Assembly (NCBI RefSeq): GCF_037126465.1
Contig: NC_088206.1
Location: forward strand, 9,895,187 to 9,959,186
Length of the DNA: 64,000 bases
Direction of reading: 5' to 3'
Source of the DNA: Ornithodoros turicata
Taxonomy: Eukaryota; Arthropoda; Arachnida; Ixodida; Argasidae
Shown: one piece after another, positions 9,661 through 18,659 of the stretch
Layout of the letters: every line of letters starts with the position of its first letter
Numbering within the stretch: the stretch's first letter is position 1
Notes under the pieces: generated by a model
Seen by the model: only the letters and a program-made list of their open reading frames with translations
Databases searched by the model: none
What the model was told of the DNA's origin: nothing
Program-made: the position numbers and the translations under genes

Positions 9661-11140
9661 GCCGATTGATATACATATACAAATAGGTTGCACGTGATCC
9701 CAGCAAGTCGAAATCGGGAAACCAACAAAGTCGCGAAACCCCCAGCAGGCAAAATCTGCATCAGTTGCGGCGCAGCGCTCGCAGCAGCTGTCACCAACGT
9801 GAAAAATATTTATCGTGTTAGAAATTTCACCGACTGTCTACATGTTTTCAGCTTCTAAGATAAAGACAATGCACTCTATTCCTCACTAATTTCAAAGCTA
9901 CAATTTTAGATTGAGTGTCAAAAGTACTGCACATCTGTCTGCTGTTTGTTACCCATACCGGGCATCTGAAACTAAAAACGGACGGAACTTCGCATCAGGA
10001 ACAGGAACGGGAACTGCTATCGCGCGAGAGGAAACAAGAACGAAATGTTTCTTGGGAAACGGAAACACACAAGCAGAAGTAAACAAACTAATCCGAAGCT
10101 GAGAGCAATTAAGCGTAAGCGCTTGAGATCCGTTCGGAGCGCCCCTTCTTGTTCAACCGAGAAAGGCGGGTTCAGCCGGAACTCCATTGTCGTTACTTCC
10201 GGTTCTTGCAATGCGCAGCAGCAATGGACACGTTAAAGTTGGTGCTTCGGGAACGTTCCCTCTCTTTGAGGATCATTCCTTCAAAGCGCGTTCCGATGCG
10301 CGTTTCTCTGCGCGTTCCTGTGCGCGTTCCGGTGCGCGTTCCGGTGCGCGTCCCAGGTGCACTCTGCTGCGTGCCCTTTGTCTCATGCCAGGGAACAGTG
10401 GTACCACTTCTGGCCCCTGACGCATATCTCGGTGTAGGCGCCGTTCAGCGGCTTCAATTCTCCCGCCTTCGCCGTATTTACCGAACGCAGACGACAGAAG
10501 AAAGCTCGATTTGTGGATCGCGTGCCAAGCACTCGGCTTCCGGAGAGCTTCGCAAGCACCATTAAGTGGAGTCACCGGTACGTTCCCCTGAGAACCCGAG
10601 AAAGGATTCTCGGGAGCCCGCTTAACGAGTCTCACTGGTATTGACTAATGCGTCTGATGACTTCCCTTAGGCTCTTGGCTTGAACGTGACGGACAGACTC
10701 AGAAAACAATCTTGATTACGTCTGCTGCTTCTGTATTCATAACACTGTGTCACATGATCGCAGGGCGCAATAAAATTAAATCAACTATTAGATACAGTCC
10801 AGCAAGTTGTGTACGCACGTTTGCGCTACTTGGAGTTCTAGCGTCCTTAGCTTGAGTAACTTCTGGCTACAACTCTTGCATCAAATATGCTACCGAGCGA
10901 AAGTCGTTTCCGTCACCCGCATCGCGTGGGTCCTGTGGTTCCTTTTCTTTCCTTGTCTTTTCCTGTTTCTTGTACTATGGCTCCTTTACCTCGACAATGG
11001 ACGTGGCAGACCCAAACATACATTCACACTTTTTGCAAGTAGACTTTGTAATGCATCCTCCGACGACCTAGGCAGACCCTGGAGAACGGGTAGATGGTAT
11101 CCTAGCATTTGATAAATCAAAGAACAGTGATCAAGGAACA
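9661..11140. other. No confirmed gene; G+C-rich stretch with minisatellite
   Basis: 9980-10640 is richer in G+C than its flanks and has several overlapping open frames, none recognisable. A perfect stem lies at 10597-10616 (CCCGAGAA, 4-base loop, TTCTCGGG). The frames around 10149-10635 owe their length to the 12-bp minisatellite. A diverged transposon or promoter-like DNA is possible; nothing decides. Confidence 0.35.
10286..10357 (+). repeat. 12-bp minisatellite, six units (GCGCGTTCCGGT)
   Basis: Six head-to-tail 12-base units beginning GCGCGTTCC or a near variant. The last units are most alike, the first two diverged. Because 12 is a multiple of three, every frame stays open across it, which explains the artificial Arg-Val-Pro-Val repeat in the plus-strand translation. 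Confidence 0.8.
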
Positions 11141-11147
11141 CTGATGC

Positions 11148-11480
11148 TCAAGAGGATCCCCAGCGAGATTCAGCCAAAGCCTTAAGCACATTGATTCGTG
11201 CATTTGCTTTTTCCCAAAGTCTAGAGACCTCAGCCGACCAGGACAGAGGCCGATCCAGTATGACACCTAGGAACCTGTGCGATGTCACTCTGCACATCGC
11301 GCAATCTCCAACGGTTAGCTGTAAATCAGCTAACTCTAACCTCTTCCTCGTAAACTGTAGGAAAACTGTCTTGTCCTCTGCGGCTCGCCCGAAGGGAAGA
11401 AACTCTCGTACATCGTTTACGGTTAAACGTAGCCCGAACACCGTGACTACCATTCAAGATGGATTCTTGTGCAATTTCTC
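11148..11480 (-). pseudogene. LINE reverse transcriptase fragment (thumb region)
   Basis: Minus-strand frame with KTVFLQFTRKRLELADLQ, then HRFLGVILDRPLSW and NARINVLKALAESRWGSS. FLGV(I/L)LD...LSW and the RW(G)-end helix are hallmarks of the region after the palm in Jockey/I/R1-type LINE reverse transcriptases. The catalytic part lies about 450 bases away at 11934-12204 on the same strand. Intervening DNA holds plus-strand LINE pieces, so one minus-strand LINE copy was probably broken by later insertions. The piece carrying the YADD catalytic box was not found. Confidence 0.75.
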
Positions 11481-11507
11481 GTCTCGACGGACCTCTTTGA
11501 CATATTG

Positions 11508-11702
11508 TGACGCTCTTTGTTTTTAGTGGCTTGAGACTTCGCTTTTGGTGCCAAGCTAGGTGATGATGTTCTCATTTATTCTTTCAAAGTGTTTCAAAGC
11601 GTCGAGGTTAGTGTAGTCTCCCTTTCTTTTATTAATAACGCGTCCTGGAGTAGCCAGTCCCGAGTGGCTCGAGACTACCATCTCCATTTTTCAATCAATC
11701 AA
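11508..11702 (+). mobile_element. LINE family A 3' end with (CAAT)n tail
   Basis: Nearly the same order as 52052-52262: 'tgtgacgctctttgttttt', 'tcgcttttggtgccaagc', 'gatgttctcatttattct', 'ttcaaagcgtcgag', 'aacgcgtcctggagtagcc', 'agtcccgagtggctcgag', ending (CAAT)n. It is a 5'-truncated copy reduced to the 3' untranslated end. No clear target duplication here, unlike the 52-kb copy. Confidence 0.75.
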
Positions 11703-11717
11703 TGGGCCAACTTAACT

Positions 11718-11890
11718 CCTCAGCATGCGCAGCCTGCAGTGTGGAAACAGACACAGCGCATATACTACTGCACTGTATAGGCGCTACAACACTGCCCGCG
11801 ACGCCCTCAAAAGGCGCCTGACTGCTTTGCGACACGCACACATCGACCTTCCGGTATTACTTGGCCCTGTGCGCCACTCCCGTCAGTAGT
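11718..11890 (+). pseudogene. LINE ORF2 C-terminal tail, frameshifted
   Basis: One plus-strand frame gives VETDTAHILLHC (the Glu...His-x-x-x-x-Cys part of the C-terminal motif). After an apparent 2-base shift near 11780, another gives RRYNTARDALKRRL and HIDLPVLLGPVRHSRQ then a stop (TAG, 11887-11889). This is the usual end of a LINE ORF2. It runs opposite to the reverse-transcriptase pieces on either side, so at least two LINE copies are interleaved here. Confidence 0.65.
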
Positions 11891-11933
11891 GCATCACTTG
11901 TGCTTTGCTCGGCTTCCGCCCCGACGACAGACC

Positions 11934-12204
11934 TCATGAACCAATTATGATTTGACCTGGGAGTGACTCCAGCACCAAATTAAACAGCAAAGGACTGAGA
12001 ACTCCACCCCTGTGGAACCCCTGATGGCTGCACATGATGATAGCTGTCCCCACTTTCCGTACGCATGAAAACTGTTCTTCCGTCCAGGTACGCAGCCATC
12101 CGCGGTAGAGGTCGCCCGACAATTTTATTTCCATACAATACGCGCAATACATGCGCATGGCTAACAGTATCGTAAGCCCTCTTGGTATCCAACAACAACA
12201 ACAA
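11934..12204 (-). pseudogene. LINE reverse transcriptase fragment (palm), frameshifted
   Basis: Two overlapping minus-strand frames together cover one reverse-transcriptase stretch. First: LLDTKRAYDTVSHAHVLRVL and the turn SGVPQG. Then a shifted frame: GVLSPLLFNLVLESLPGQI. (L)D.K.AYD.V.H and GVPQG..LSP.LFN are the conserved motifs surrounding the active site. The frame changes at GVPQG, so the protein is broken. It likely belonged to the same LINE as 11148-11480. Confidence 0.8.
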
Positions 12205-12347
12205 GAAATAAGTAATGATTATGTAGTGGGCGCCGCTGAGGCAGCATCCAAGAAGACCGCCAAGAAGTGTAGACTGAAAACCTTATGTTGTATAGTAGAA
12301 TGTGGTTTTATGCGAACTAAAACTGTTACCGTACGCAATAGATGGGA

Positions 12348-12440
12348 GGGGGGGGGGGGGCGGAGGGTAATGGCAGCGTCGGCTCGCCGTTGTTGGCCAC
12401 GTAGAAGTGGCCGGGCGTCGTCACAACTATAGCAAAAAAG
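12348..12440 (-). repeat. Repeat E with G13 run
   Basis: Minus strand: 'ggccacttctacgtggcc', 'aacaacggcgagccgac', then a C-rich tail ending in C13 (plus strand G13 at 12348-12360). A related arrangement ('acaacaacggcaagcgacc', then CAC/CTC repeats) lies at 32035-32115. Probably a shared retroelement end, but two diverged copies cannot prove it. Confidence 0.4.
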
Positions 12441-12444
12441 TGAG

Positions 12445-14040
12445 AAAAAGAAGAAGAGGATGGGTGGAGGGTGGAGGGTGGAGATGCGTAGGGGGTGCGT
12501 GAGTTCGTCGGGGAGAGCAAAGTGTTAGAGGGGTCGTTGAGCAAGACCCGCCTTCTGCAGAAAGAGCATAAGGTACGCAATACATAGATGTGAGCATGTA
12601 GGCACATTTCATGTGCGAATGAATTGTTTAGCAGAAAATTGATCAAAGGAACCTCGACGATATACTGAAAACATTTGTAATCACCTTGAACGCGTTCCAG
12701 GGGGCTAATACATTCAGCATAGAGTATGAAGAGTGTCAACCAAACCATGATCTCGAGAACGGAGATGTTACAGAGACACTGAGGCAGCGTTCACAGGGGC
12801 AACTTTTTCCAGCAACTATGAGCAATTCTCTCGTTGCTGGCAGTCGTCCGACATCGGTAACCGCCAGCAACCCGAATTGCTCGGAATCACCTCCCGAATG
12901 AAAACTTGATAAATTACTCGTGCACCGGCCAATCAGCGGGGGGGGGGGGGGGGTGAACTGCCACGTGACTGCCGAAGGGGTGGTGTGATTTCGTTCGTGG
13001 GTTCATGAGTTCAAACCCTGCAGATGCAGCTGATATAAGTTAACGTCACGCAAACATGTCAATGGCCTTTTTTAAAAATCATGATAAGCAGAAATTTGCT
13101 GTCCAAAACTAACTACAAACTTTGGTCTACATAAACTGACCAAAATTTGATAAGCAGAAACTAAAGCCGCAGTTCGACGCCATTTTTGTGTGTGAACTGC
13201 GCCCGAATGAAAGAAAATATGGCAACAATCGTATAAGAAAATTCATTAAATTCCTATGGGAACCATTTTCTGTCGAGAGCTTCAGAATCACTTCATGGTA
13301 CCCTTACGGCAGGTGTCCTCAAAACCATGTCTATCCATGTGGCACAGCACGAATGACATTATGCGCCAGTCTAAGCTCCTCAATTATATGTTTCGCATAT
13401 TCCGATCTTTTAATTCCCCGCTATCGCACAGACCGTGAAACGCTGAAGCAAGGGGGACCATTTAGAGCGATTTCGTTGCAGCGCAGAGCTCCATTGTCTA
13501 TGCAGCTCCGGCGTAATTGTACCCCTCAAAAGATGAAGCGAACTCGAGCTCGTAAAATAAAACTTGGTAACAGGACTCCCATTATATAAAAGACAGTTTC
13601 CAAACTTATCTTTCTTTCTTTTTTAGCAGGCGTGCACTTGGGCGTCACCTGCACATTTCCTTTCAACGTTCCTCAGAATTCCTCTATCGTGACACATTAA
13701 ACGAGAAGTCAGAGTTGGAATTTTGATCGTGCTCCTGCGGCCGTGCGGCGCCTTTAGAGCCGCAGCAAATTTATCGCCCGTTTAACCGCATCATCATCTG
13801 ACTTTTCATTGTCGCTCTCCTCTCTCGGTGACAGCGGCGGTGAATCGCCCTCCTCGTCGTCATCCAATGTATGTGTGTGTGGGTGTCGGTGACAGTCACT
13901 CAATTGATCTTTTTTTGTTTCCCTTTGTGAAACACTGAGACGGCAATAACGTCGGCGCGTCAGTTTCTACCTTTACAACTGTGAACTCTACTGGTACTTT
14001 TCAAACTTAGAAAACTAATCAACTGATTGATAAGTGACTG
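12445..14040. other. No gene seen
   Basis: Holds G16 at 12938-12953. A B-box-like 'gagttcaaaccctgc' (13009-13023) could be a decayed SINE head. No supported coding region. Confidence 0.4.
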
Positions 14041-14052
14041 ATTGACAAGTAA

Positions 14053-14079
14053 GCTGCACGTGCACCGTGCACGTGCAGC
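14053..14079. promoter_or_regulatory. Perfect 27-bp palindrome with two CACGTG E-boxes
   Basis: Thirteen-base arms (GCTGCACGTGCAC and its exact complement) flank a single C at 14066. Each arm carries CACGTG, the core site of bHLH factors such as Max, USF or ARNT-type dimers. A chance perfect dyad of this length is unlikely, but no adjacent gene is visible. Could be a regulatory site, or the tip of a decayed inverted-repeat element. Confidence 0.35.
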
Positions 14080-14179
14080 CTCTGCACAAGAGATCATCAA
14101 GTCTATAATAAATGTTGAGAAGGCGATGTGAACTATCGGTGTCAATCGTTACAATCCCGATTTTTGTTACTCTATTGTG

Positions 14180-14245
14180 CTTGGCTGACGTTTCCGCTTT
14201 CCCCCCTTCTTTTTCTCTTCTAATAAATATATCCCCCTCCCCGAT
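14180..14245 (+). mobile_element. LINE family B tail fragment
   Basis: 'cttggctgacgtttccgc', a pyrimidine tract, 'aataaatatatccccc'. This follows the order 'cctggctgacatttccg ... attaaacatatcccccc' in the fuller copy at 61930-62010. Confidence 0.5.
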
Positions 14246-16036
14246 TTCTAGCAGACATTTGGTAGGATAAAAGAAAATTATATTCATATGACATCATTTC
14301 AAGTTCACGTAACAGCTGAAAGCAATGCGGAAGAAGATGGAATGTCCCAGCGGGCAGTGGTTCGTGGTCTCACGCTTGGACGGTGCCAGTAGCACTCATG
14401 TTGAGGAACACTATCTCTTCTACAACTGTATCACTTCACTGGACCAAATGTGCACCGTGCAAACTATTTCTCACGGGTTTATTCGACTAGCAGAACCGAA
14501 TTAACCTTTTGCTCCGGGAAAGCGCGAAAACCGTTGCATTGGTTGAACCAGGTCAGGTGTGGAACGGTCCAGCTGCGGGAGGATGGGCAAAAATATTACC
14601 TCCAGGGGACGAAGCTTTCTCACCCACGAGCTCACGTGAGGTAAAACGAGCGGAACGATACTGGGAAGAACAGGCGTGGGCACTATACAAATGAGGGCGA
14701 TAATGTTGGAGAACTTTCCAGATTCGCATTGTCGGTAAGGCCAAGATTACTGCTGCTCTGATTGCTTTTGTTCCGTTTAATTCCGTGTCAGCGCAACGAC
14801 GCATCTGTGGCTATGAACAGCGTACATACGTGAACAGATGGAGAGAGGACAGCAGGAAGGAGTGTGTGTGGGGGGCGGGGGGGGGGGGCGATAGCAGTGA
14901 TGGGCAGTAACTGCTTTGAAAGTAGTTCAACTAGAACTACTTGTATGAATAGTAATTGTAACTACAAACTAACTACTTTTTTAAAACAGTAATTAAACTA
15001 CAGCTTCAGCTACTATGAAGTAGTTTCAATTACTTTTGAACTACATTTTCGGTACAAGGCATAAATGTTGGTGGGAGGTAAGTCAAATGTCTCACTGATC
15101 ATAACTATCCAACTAAGAACACCAATGCGGAGATTAACGTGCACTAGATTATTGCGCAAGCCAGTATACAGAGAGAGCGAGACCAGAAAACGACCACAAA
15201 CTTTATCACCGGACCTCATGTGTCCAGCTGTATTAACACCTGTGACACACATGCGTTGTTCTGAGCACCATGGAATATCGAGCACCTTGTATATTTAATT
15301 TGCTTACATCTGGCTTCAATGTTAAACGATTTTTGGTACACTTACTCTCAGGTACATTTCCACTGGAGACCCCACACCAGATTTTGCGGACAGACAAAGG
15401 GGCTACAAAAGGTAACAAAATTTAAACAAAACAATACCATGTGAAATGGTGCTGGCTAATCGGGTGTCTGGCGCTGCTACTGTAACGGAAGCACTACTTT
15501 ACATTCACAGTTTTCCCTAAAACTTATGTGCCATCTTGGCATCGGTTCACTGTGGCATTAGTGTATTTAGACTAGAAACCTATGCTGGGTAGATGTAAGG
15601 GTTACTGTAGACTGGAAACTGATGCCTTCTTTGCACAACCATCAAGTTATTTGACTAGGACCCTTTAGCTTTTGACGTTCCCAGATAGGATGCGATGAGG
15701 GCAGAACCTGCAGACTGCAATGAAGTTTTTGCTTCCTGCTCTCACGTTGTCATCCTTATAGCAGAGTTCAATAACGAAAGAGTCCATCTCGACAACATTA
15801 ACATTCAAACAGGACGTGAAGAGACACAGCAATGAGCGTGCAAGACACAACATGTTTTTTGCCTAGTTTGGCTTGGATCGCCGTGGCTTCGCGCTTGTCT
15901 TCGGCCTCAGCCGTGTCCAACTTGCCGACGGCAGTTTCAGCTTTGACGACGTAGTTAAACTACAATAGTTAACTACAAAAAATGTAGTTTTTCTACTACT
16001 GGCTTCTAATTACTCTCCGTTGAGTAGTTCCAATTC

Positions 16037-16649
16037 GAGCCCTGCACGGATGAGGTTTTTGGCATCCGCATCCGCGCACACATTATCCGCATCCGATCCG
16101 CACCGCAGCATACACAACAGTTTACAATCGCATCCGAACCGCTGAGCAGAACGCACCATCCGCATCCGATCCTCAAAATCCGCACGTTTCGAAGGACGCT
16201 AGAGACCCGCGGAAGCATGTTGGTATAATTTCGGATGCCTTCATGCTGTTACGGAAGGACTCACAACGACAAGCAAAGGTAAACCTTTCAACAAACGCGA
16301 TATGGAACGTGTGGAACGCTACCTCGCCGGTGCTCGCGTGGTTCGAGACGCCAGAATGCCTCCTCTCCCGTCTTGGCCGCGCATGGCCAAAGGTGAACCC
16401 GAGCATGCGCTCGCTGTCGGCGCGCAATACAAATAAATTGCGGATGGGAAAAATTACAGCACGCGGTATATCCGCATCCAATCTGTTACTGATCCGCTGC
16501 TTTCGCATCCGCATCCGAACCGCATCCGACCTCGAGCCACCCGCATCCAATCCGCACACCGCAGAAAGTGCTAAATTTTCATCCGAAACCGCAAGTATCT
16601 TGCGGATATCCGCGAATATCCGCTTCCATCCGCGGATGGTGCAGGGCTC
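16037..16649. mobile_element. Nested hAT-like element rich in CCGCATCC
   Basis: Ends are GAGCCCTGCAC and its exact complement GTGCAGGGCTC. Both subterminal areas are packed with 'ccgcatccg' and 'ggatgcgg', likely transposase-binding repeats. 'tagttccaa' precedes the left end and follows the right end (16025-16033 and 16650-16658), supporting a hAT-type duplication of about 8 bp; the exact register is ambiguous. The long frames crossing it (about 16173-16742) reflect repeat composition, not a protein. Confidence 0.75.
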
Positions 16650-16658
16650 TAGTTCCAA

Positions 16659-16698
16659 CAACAACAACAACATAGATGAATGGATGATGATGATGTGT
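16659..16698 (-). mobile_element. 40-bp LINE family B terminal tail
   Basis: 'caacaacaacaacatag' then 'atgaatggatgatgatgatg' is the complement of the extreme 3' end seen at 56556-56600. GCTCTAGTTCCAA occurs exactly at 16646-16658 and 16699-16711, a 13-bp target duplication. The copied segment is only about 40 bases, an extreme 5' truncation. Confidence 0.7.
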
Positions 16699-16908
16699 GC
16701 TCTAGTTCCAATTACCTTGTAACTACATAGAAAGTAGTTCAATTAGTAGTCAAACTACATGTAGTTCAACTACTGTCCGTCACTGGGCGTTTGTATGAGT
16801 CCTGGGACGACTTCAGGGGGAACTGTGCCGACATTCTTCTGGAAAGCCTGCTGGAAAACCCAAGGAAAACCCAGGGAAAACTTCGATCAGCACAGCCGGT
16901 GCGGGGAC

Positions 16909-17360
16909 GTTATTGATGTATGAATCTCTACCAATTTCTTGTTCCGAGCCGTTGCTGTTCAGTTGATAACCGAACACTTCATCCAGGGTGTCTTTACATG
17001 GTGTTCATTGCTGCATTGGCAGTGGCTGAATCTGTCCTCGTAGACAGCACTCTGTTTTCTATAAGCGATTAGAACGCATTGTCTATTGCACGTGGGACTG
17101 ATAAATAAGGAATGAGTATCGAATTATAAAAGGACAAGAAAAACAGGGATTTCTTGAACTTCGCTGCTGTCGTATTGCTCAAGGCATGTGGGAATGGATA
17201 CGCTATGAAACGAAAATTTCCAGATTTTTCTTGTTTCAAATGGGCGACGAAACCTTTGTAAGTTAACGAAATCATTCAACAGCTGGTCGCACCAAGTGCG
17301 ACCTACGTTTCCATTTTTTTCTTTCTATTTATATTCCTATTCTATTCTATGGTTTATTGT
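16909..17360. other. No gene seen
   Basis: Short AT-rich stretch between the nested SINE and an inverted repeat. No recognisable frame or repeat. Confidence 0.4.
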
Positions 17361-17668
17361 TGACATACACACACACCTTAAACACCAGCTTCACTTAATC
17401 CACCATTACCAGTTTCATCAGTAAGTAATGCACAGGAAATTTCCACCAATCTAACAACTACGACTCTATTTTCTAACAATCTAATCTTGCTTATCATTTT
17501 GGGAACTTCAAGAAAAGCAGAGTTCTTATTCTAAGTTCCTAAGTGATAAGCAAGATTAGATTGATGGAAAATAAAGTCGTCGTTCTTAGATTGGTTAGAT
17601 TAGCGTTACATACTGATGACACCATCAAGTGAAACTGGTATTGAAAGTGTGTGTGTGTGTGTCAACAG
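17361..17668. repeat. Large inverted repeat, about 150-bp arms
   Basis: Left arm 17361-17514 and right arm 17517-17668 are imperfect complements: 'tattgttgacatacacacac' opposite 'gtgtgtgtgtcaacagtt', 'accagtttcatcag' opposite 'ctgatgac..gaaactggt', 'ctaatcttgcttatca' opposite 'tgataagcaagattag'. The loop is nearly absent, so the transcript would be a long hairpin. Could be a foldback transposon or a hairpin-RNA source; no terminal motif decides. Confidence 0.7.
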
Positions 17669-17669
17669 T

Positions 17670-18500
17670 TAACCTTCACTTGAGAGTAAGCCGTTTCCGT
17701 TGTTTGTCGCTTGTCTTTGTGTTTGTTGTTTGTGTTTGCCGTTGTCTCTTCTCCCTCGTGTTTGCGTCCTTTTTTGCCGCGTTTACTTGTACTACTGTGA
17801 TATACCAACTTCCCCGCTTTTGTACTTTAGTCGAAAATTATTATCCTGTTCGGTTTTCTCTGCTCTTCGATCCAGCTCTTGCATTGCCTTCCGTACTGGA
17901 CGCGACAATAACGGGAATTTTGTGGTTTACGCCCTTTTATAACACATACATATAATCTGCCCCTGCATAATTTATTTCAGTGACAGCAATATTTTTGAAG
18001 TCGCTGTAGGATACTTAAAAGTCGCCATCTATAAAATGGCGGTTCCGAGCTACTTGCAGATTTCGCTGTACGTTTGTAATGAAAGTTAAACTAAACAGTA
18101 ATAAATTTCTGCAAGAGTCGTACAAAACGAGTACATATTTAAATCTCATTACACGGTAAAGCGTTTCTCTGTCGCAGTTATCAACATCCACCAAGAAACA
18201 TTCCGTGCGAAAGTGCGCTTTCTACAACTCCATTCCTTCTCCACCGCCGAACCCAAACTGCTAAACGTATTTCAACCACGACCAGCAAGATTTCGAGCGG
18301 TACGGCTACTCGGTCAATGTGCACATCCTTAGATTGCCGCTTTTCGTGCATGACCGCCGTAACCCCATGATACACACGCGCCCGAGAAGCCTGTGTCATA
18401 ATCAGATTAGATAGCACAGTCACGAGTCATCGAGTGTTGCTTCTTTCCAGTGCGTCTGGAACGTTGCAAGGCAGAACGACAGACCTGCATGCTGTAACCA
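17670..18500. other. No gene seen
   Basis: Open frames at 17629-17955 (plus) and 18181-18423 (minus) show no recognisable domain or flanking splice signals. Treated as chance frames. Confidence 0.35.
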
Positions 18501-18653
18501 CCCAAGCAGCACAATGTACTGAAAGTCGAGTGCAATAGGGGTGGACGTGTAGGTGGAAGGCCTTGTACAGACCCGTGAAACTAAAGAAAATTGATAAGGC
18601 ACATACCGTCTACCCCCATTGCACTCGACTTTCAGTACATTGTGTTGCTTGGG
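18501..18653. mobile_element. 153-bp MITE with 45-bp inverted repeats
   Basis: Left CCCAAGCAGCACAATGTACT and right-end complement CCCAAGCAACACAATGTACT continue matching for about 45 bases ('gaaagtcgagtgcaat', then 'ggggt.gacg') with few differences. No coding sequence. No convincing target duplication, so the superfamily is open. The good arm match suggests recent origin. Confidence 0.75.
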
Positions 18654-18659
18654 CACGCT

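Larger units (their letters stand above)
14895..16785. mobile_element. Non-autonomous hAT-like element (CAGTGATGGGCAGTA termini)
   Basis: Left end CAGTGATGGGCAGTAACTG, right-end complement CAGTGACGGACAGTAGTTG. Subterminal regions are dense in 'agtagtt' and 'aactact' on both sides. Flanking 8-mers GGCGATAG and GGCGTTTG agree at six of eight, fitting an aged hAT duplication. No transposase motif, so it is non-autonomous. It sits in a SINE and itself hosts another hAT (16037-16649) and a LINE tail (16659-16698). Confidence 0.75.
14777..16908 (-). mobile_element. SINE family A, split by a 1.9-kb hAT insertion
   Basis: Left piece 14777-14894 is the SINE 3' end on the minus strand ('ttaattccgtgtcagcgc', 'cagatggagagaggacagc', 'aggaaggagtg'). 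Right piece 16786-16908 continues toward the SINE 5' end ('gagtcctgggacgacttcag', 'ggggaactgtgccgacat', 'gaaaacccagggaaaac', 'cagcacagccgg'). Together they follow the order of intact copies such as 44752-45042. The tRNA-like head is missing at the right. The split is explained by the hAT at 14895-16785. Confidence 0.75.

Noticed and set aside
10149..10635. Protein-coding gene with Arg-Val-Pro repeats
   Set aside because: The repeat stems from a 12-bp minisatellite that keeps several frames open on both strands; no domain is recognisable.
16173..16742. Longest minus-strand open frame (189 codons)
   Set aside because: Runs across a nested hAT element, a LINE tail and their duplications; composition follows CCGCATCC repeats, and the opposite strand is equally open.
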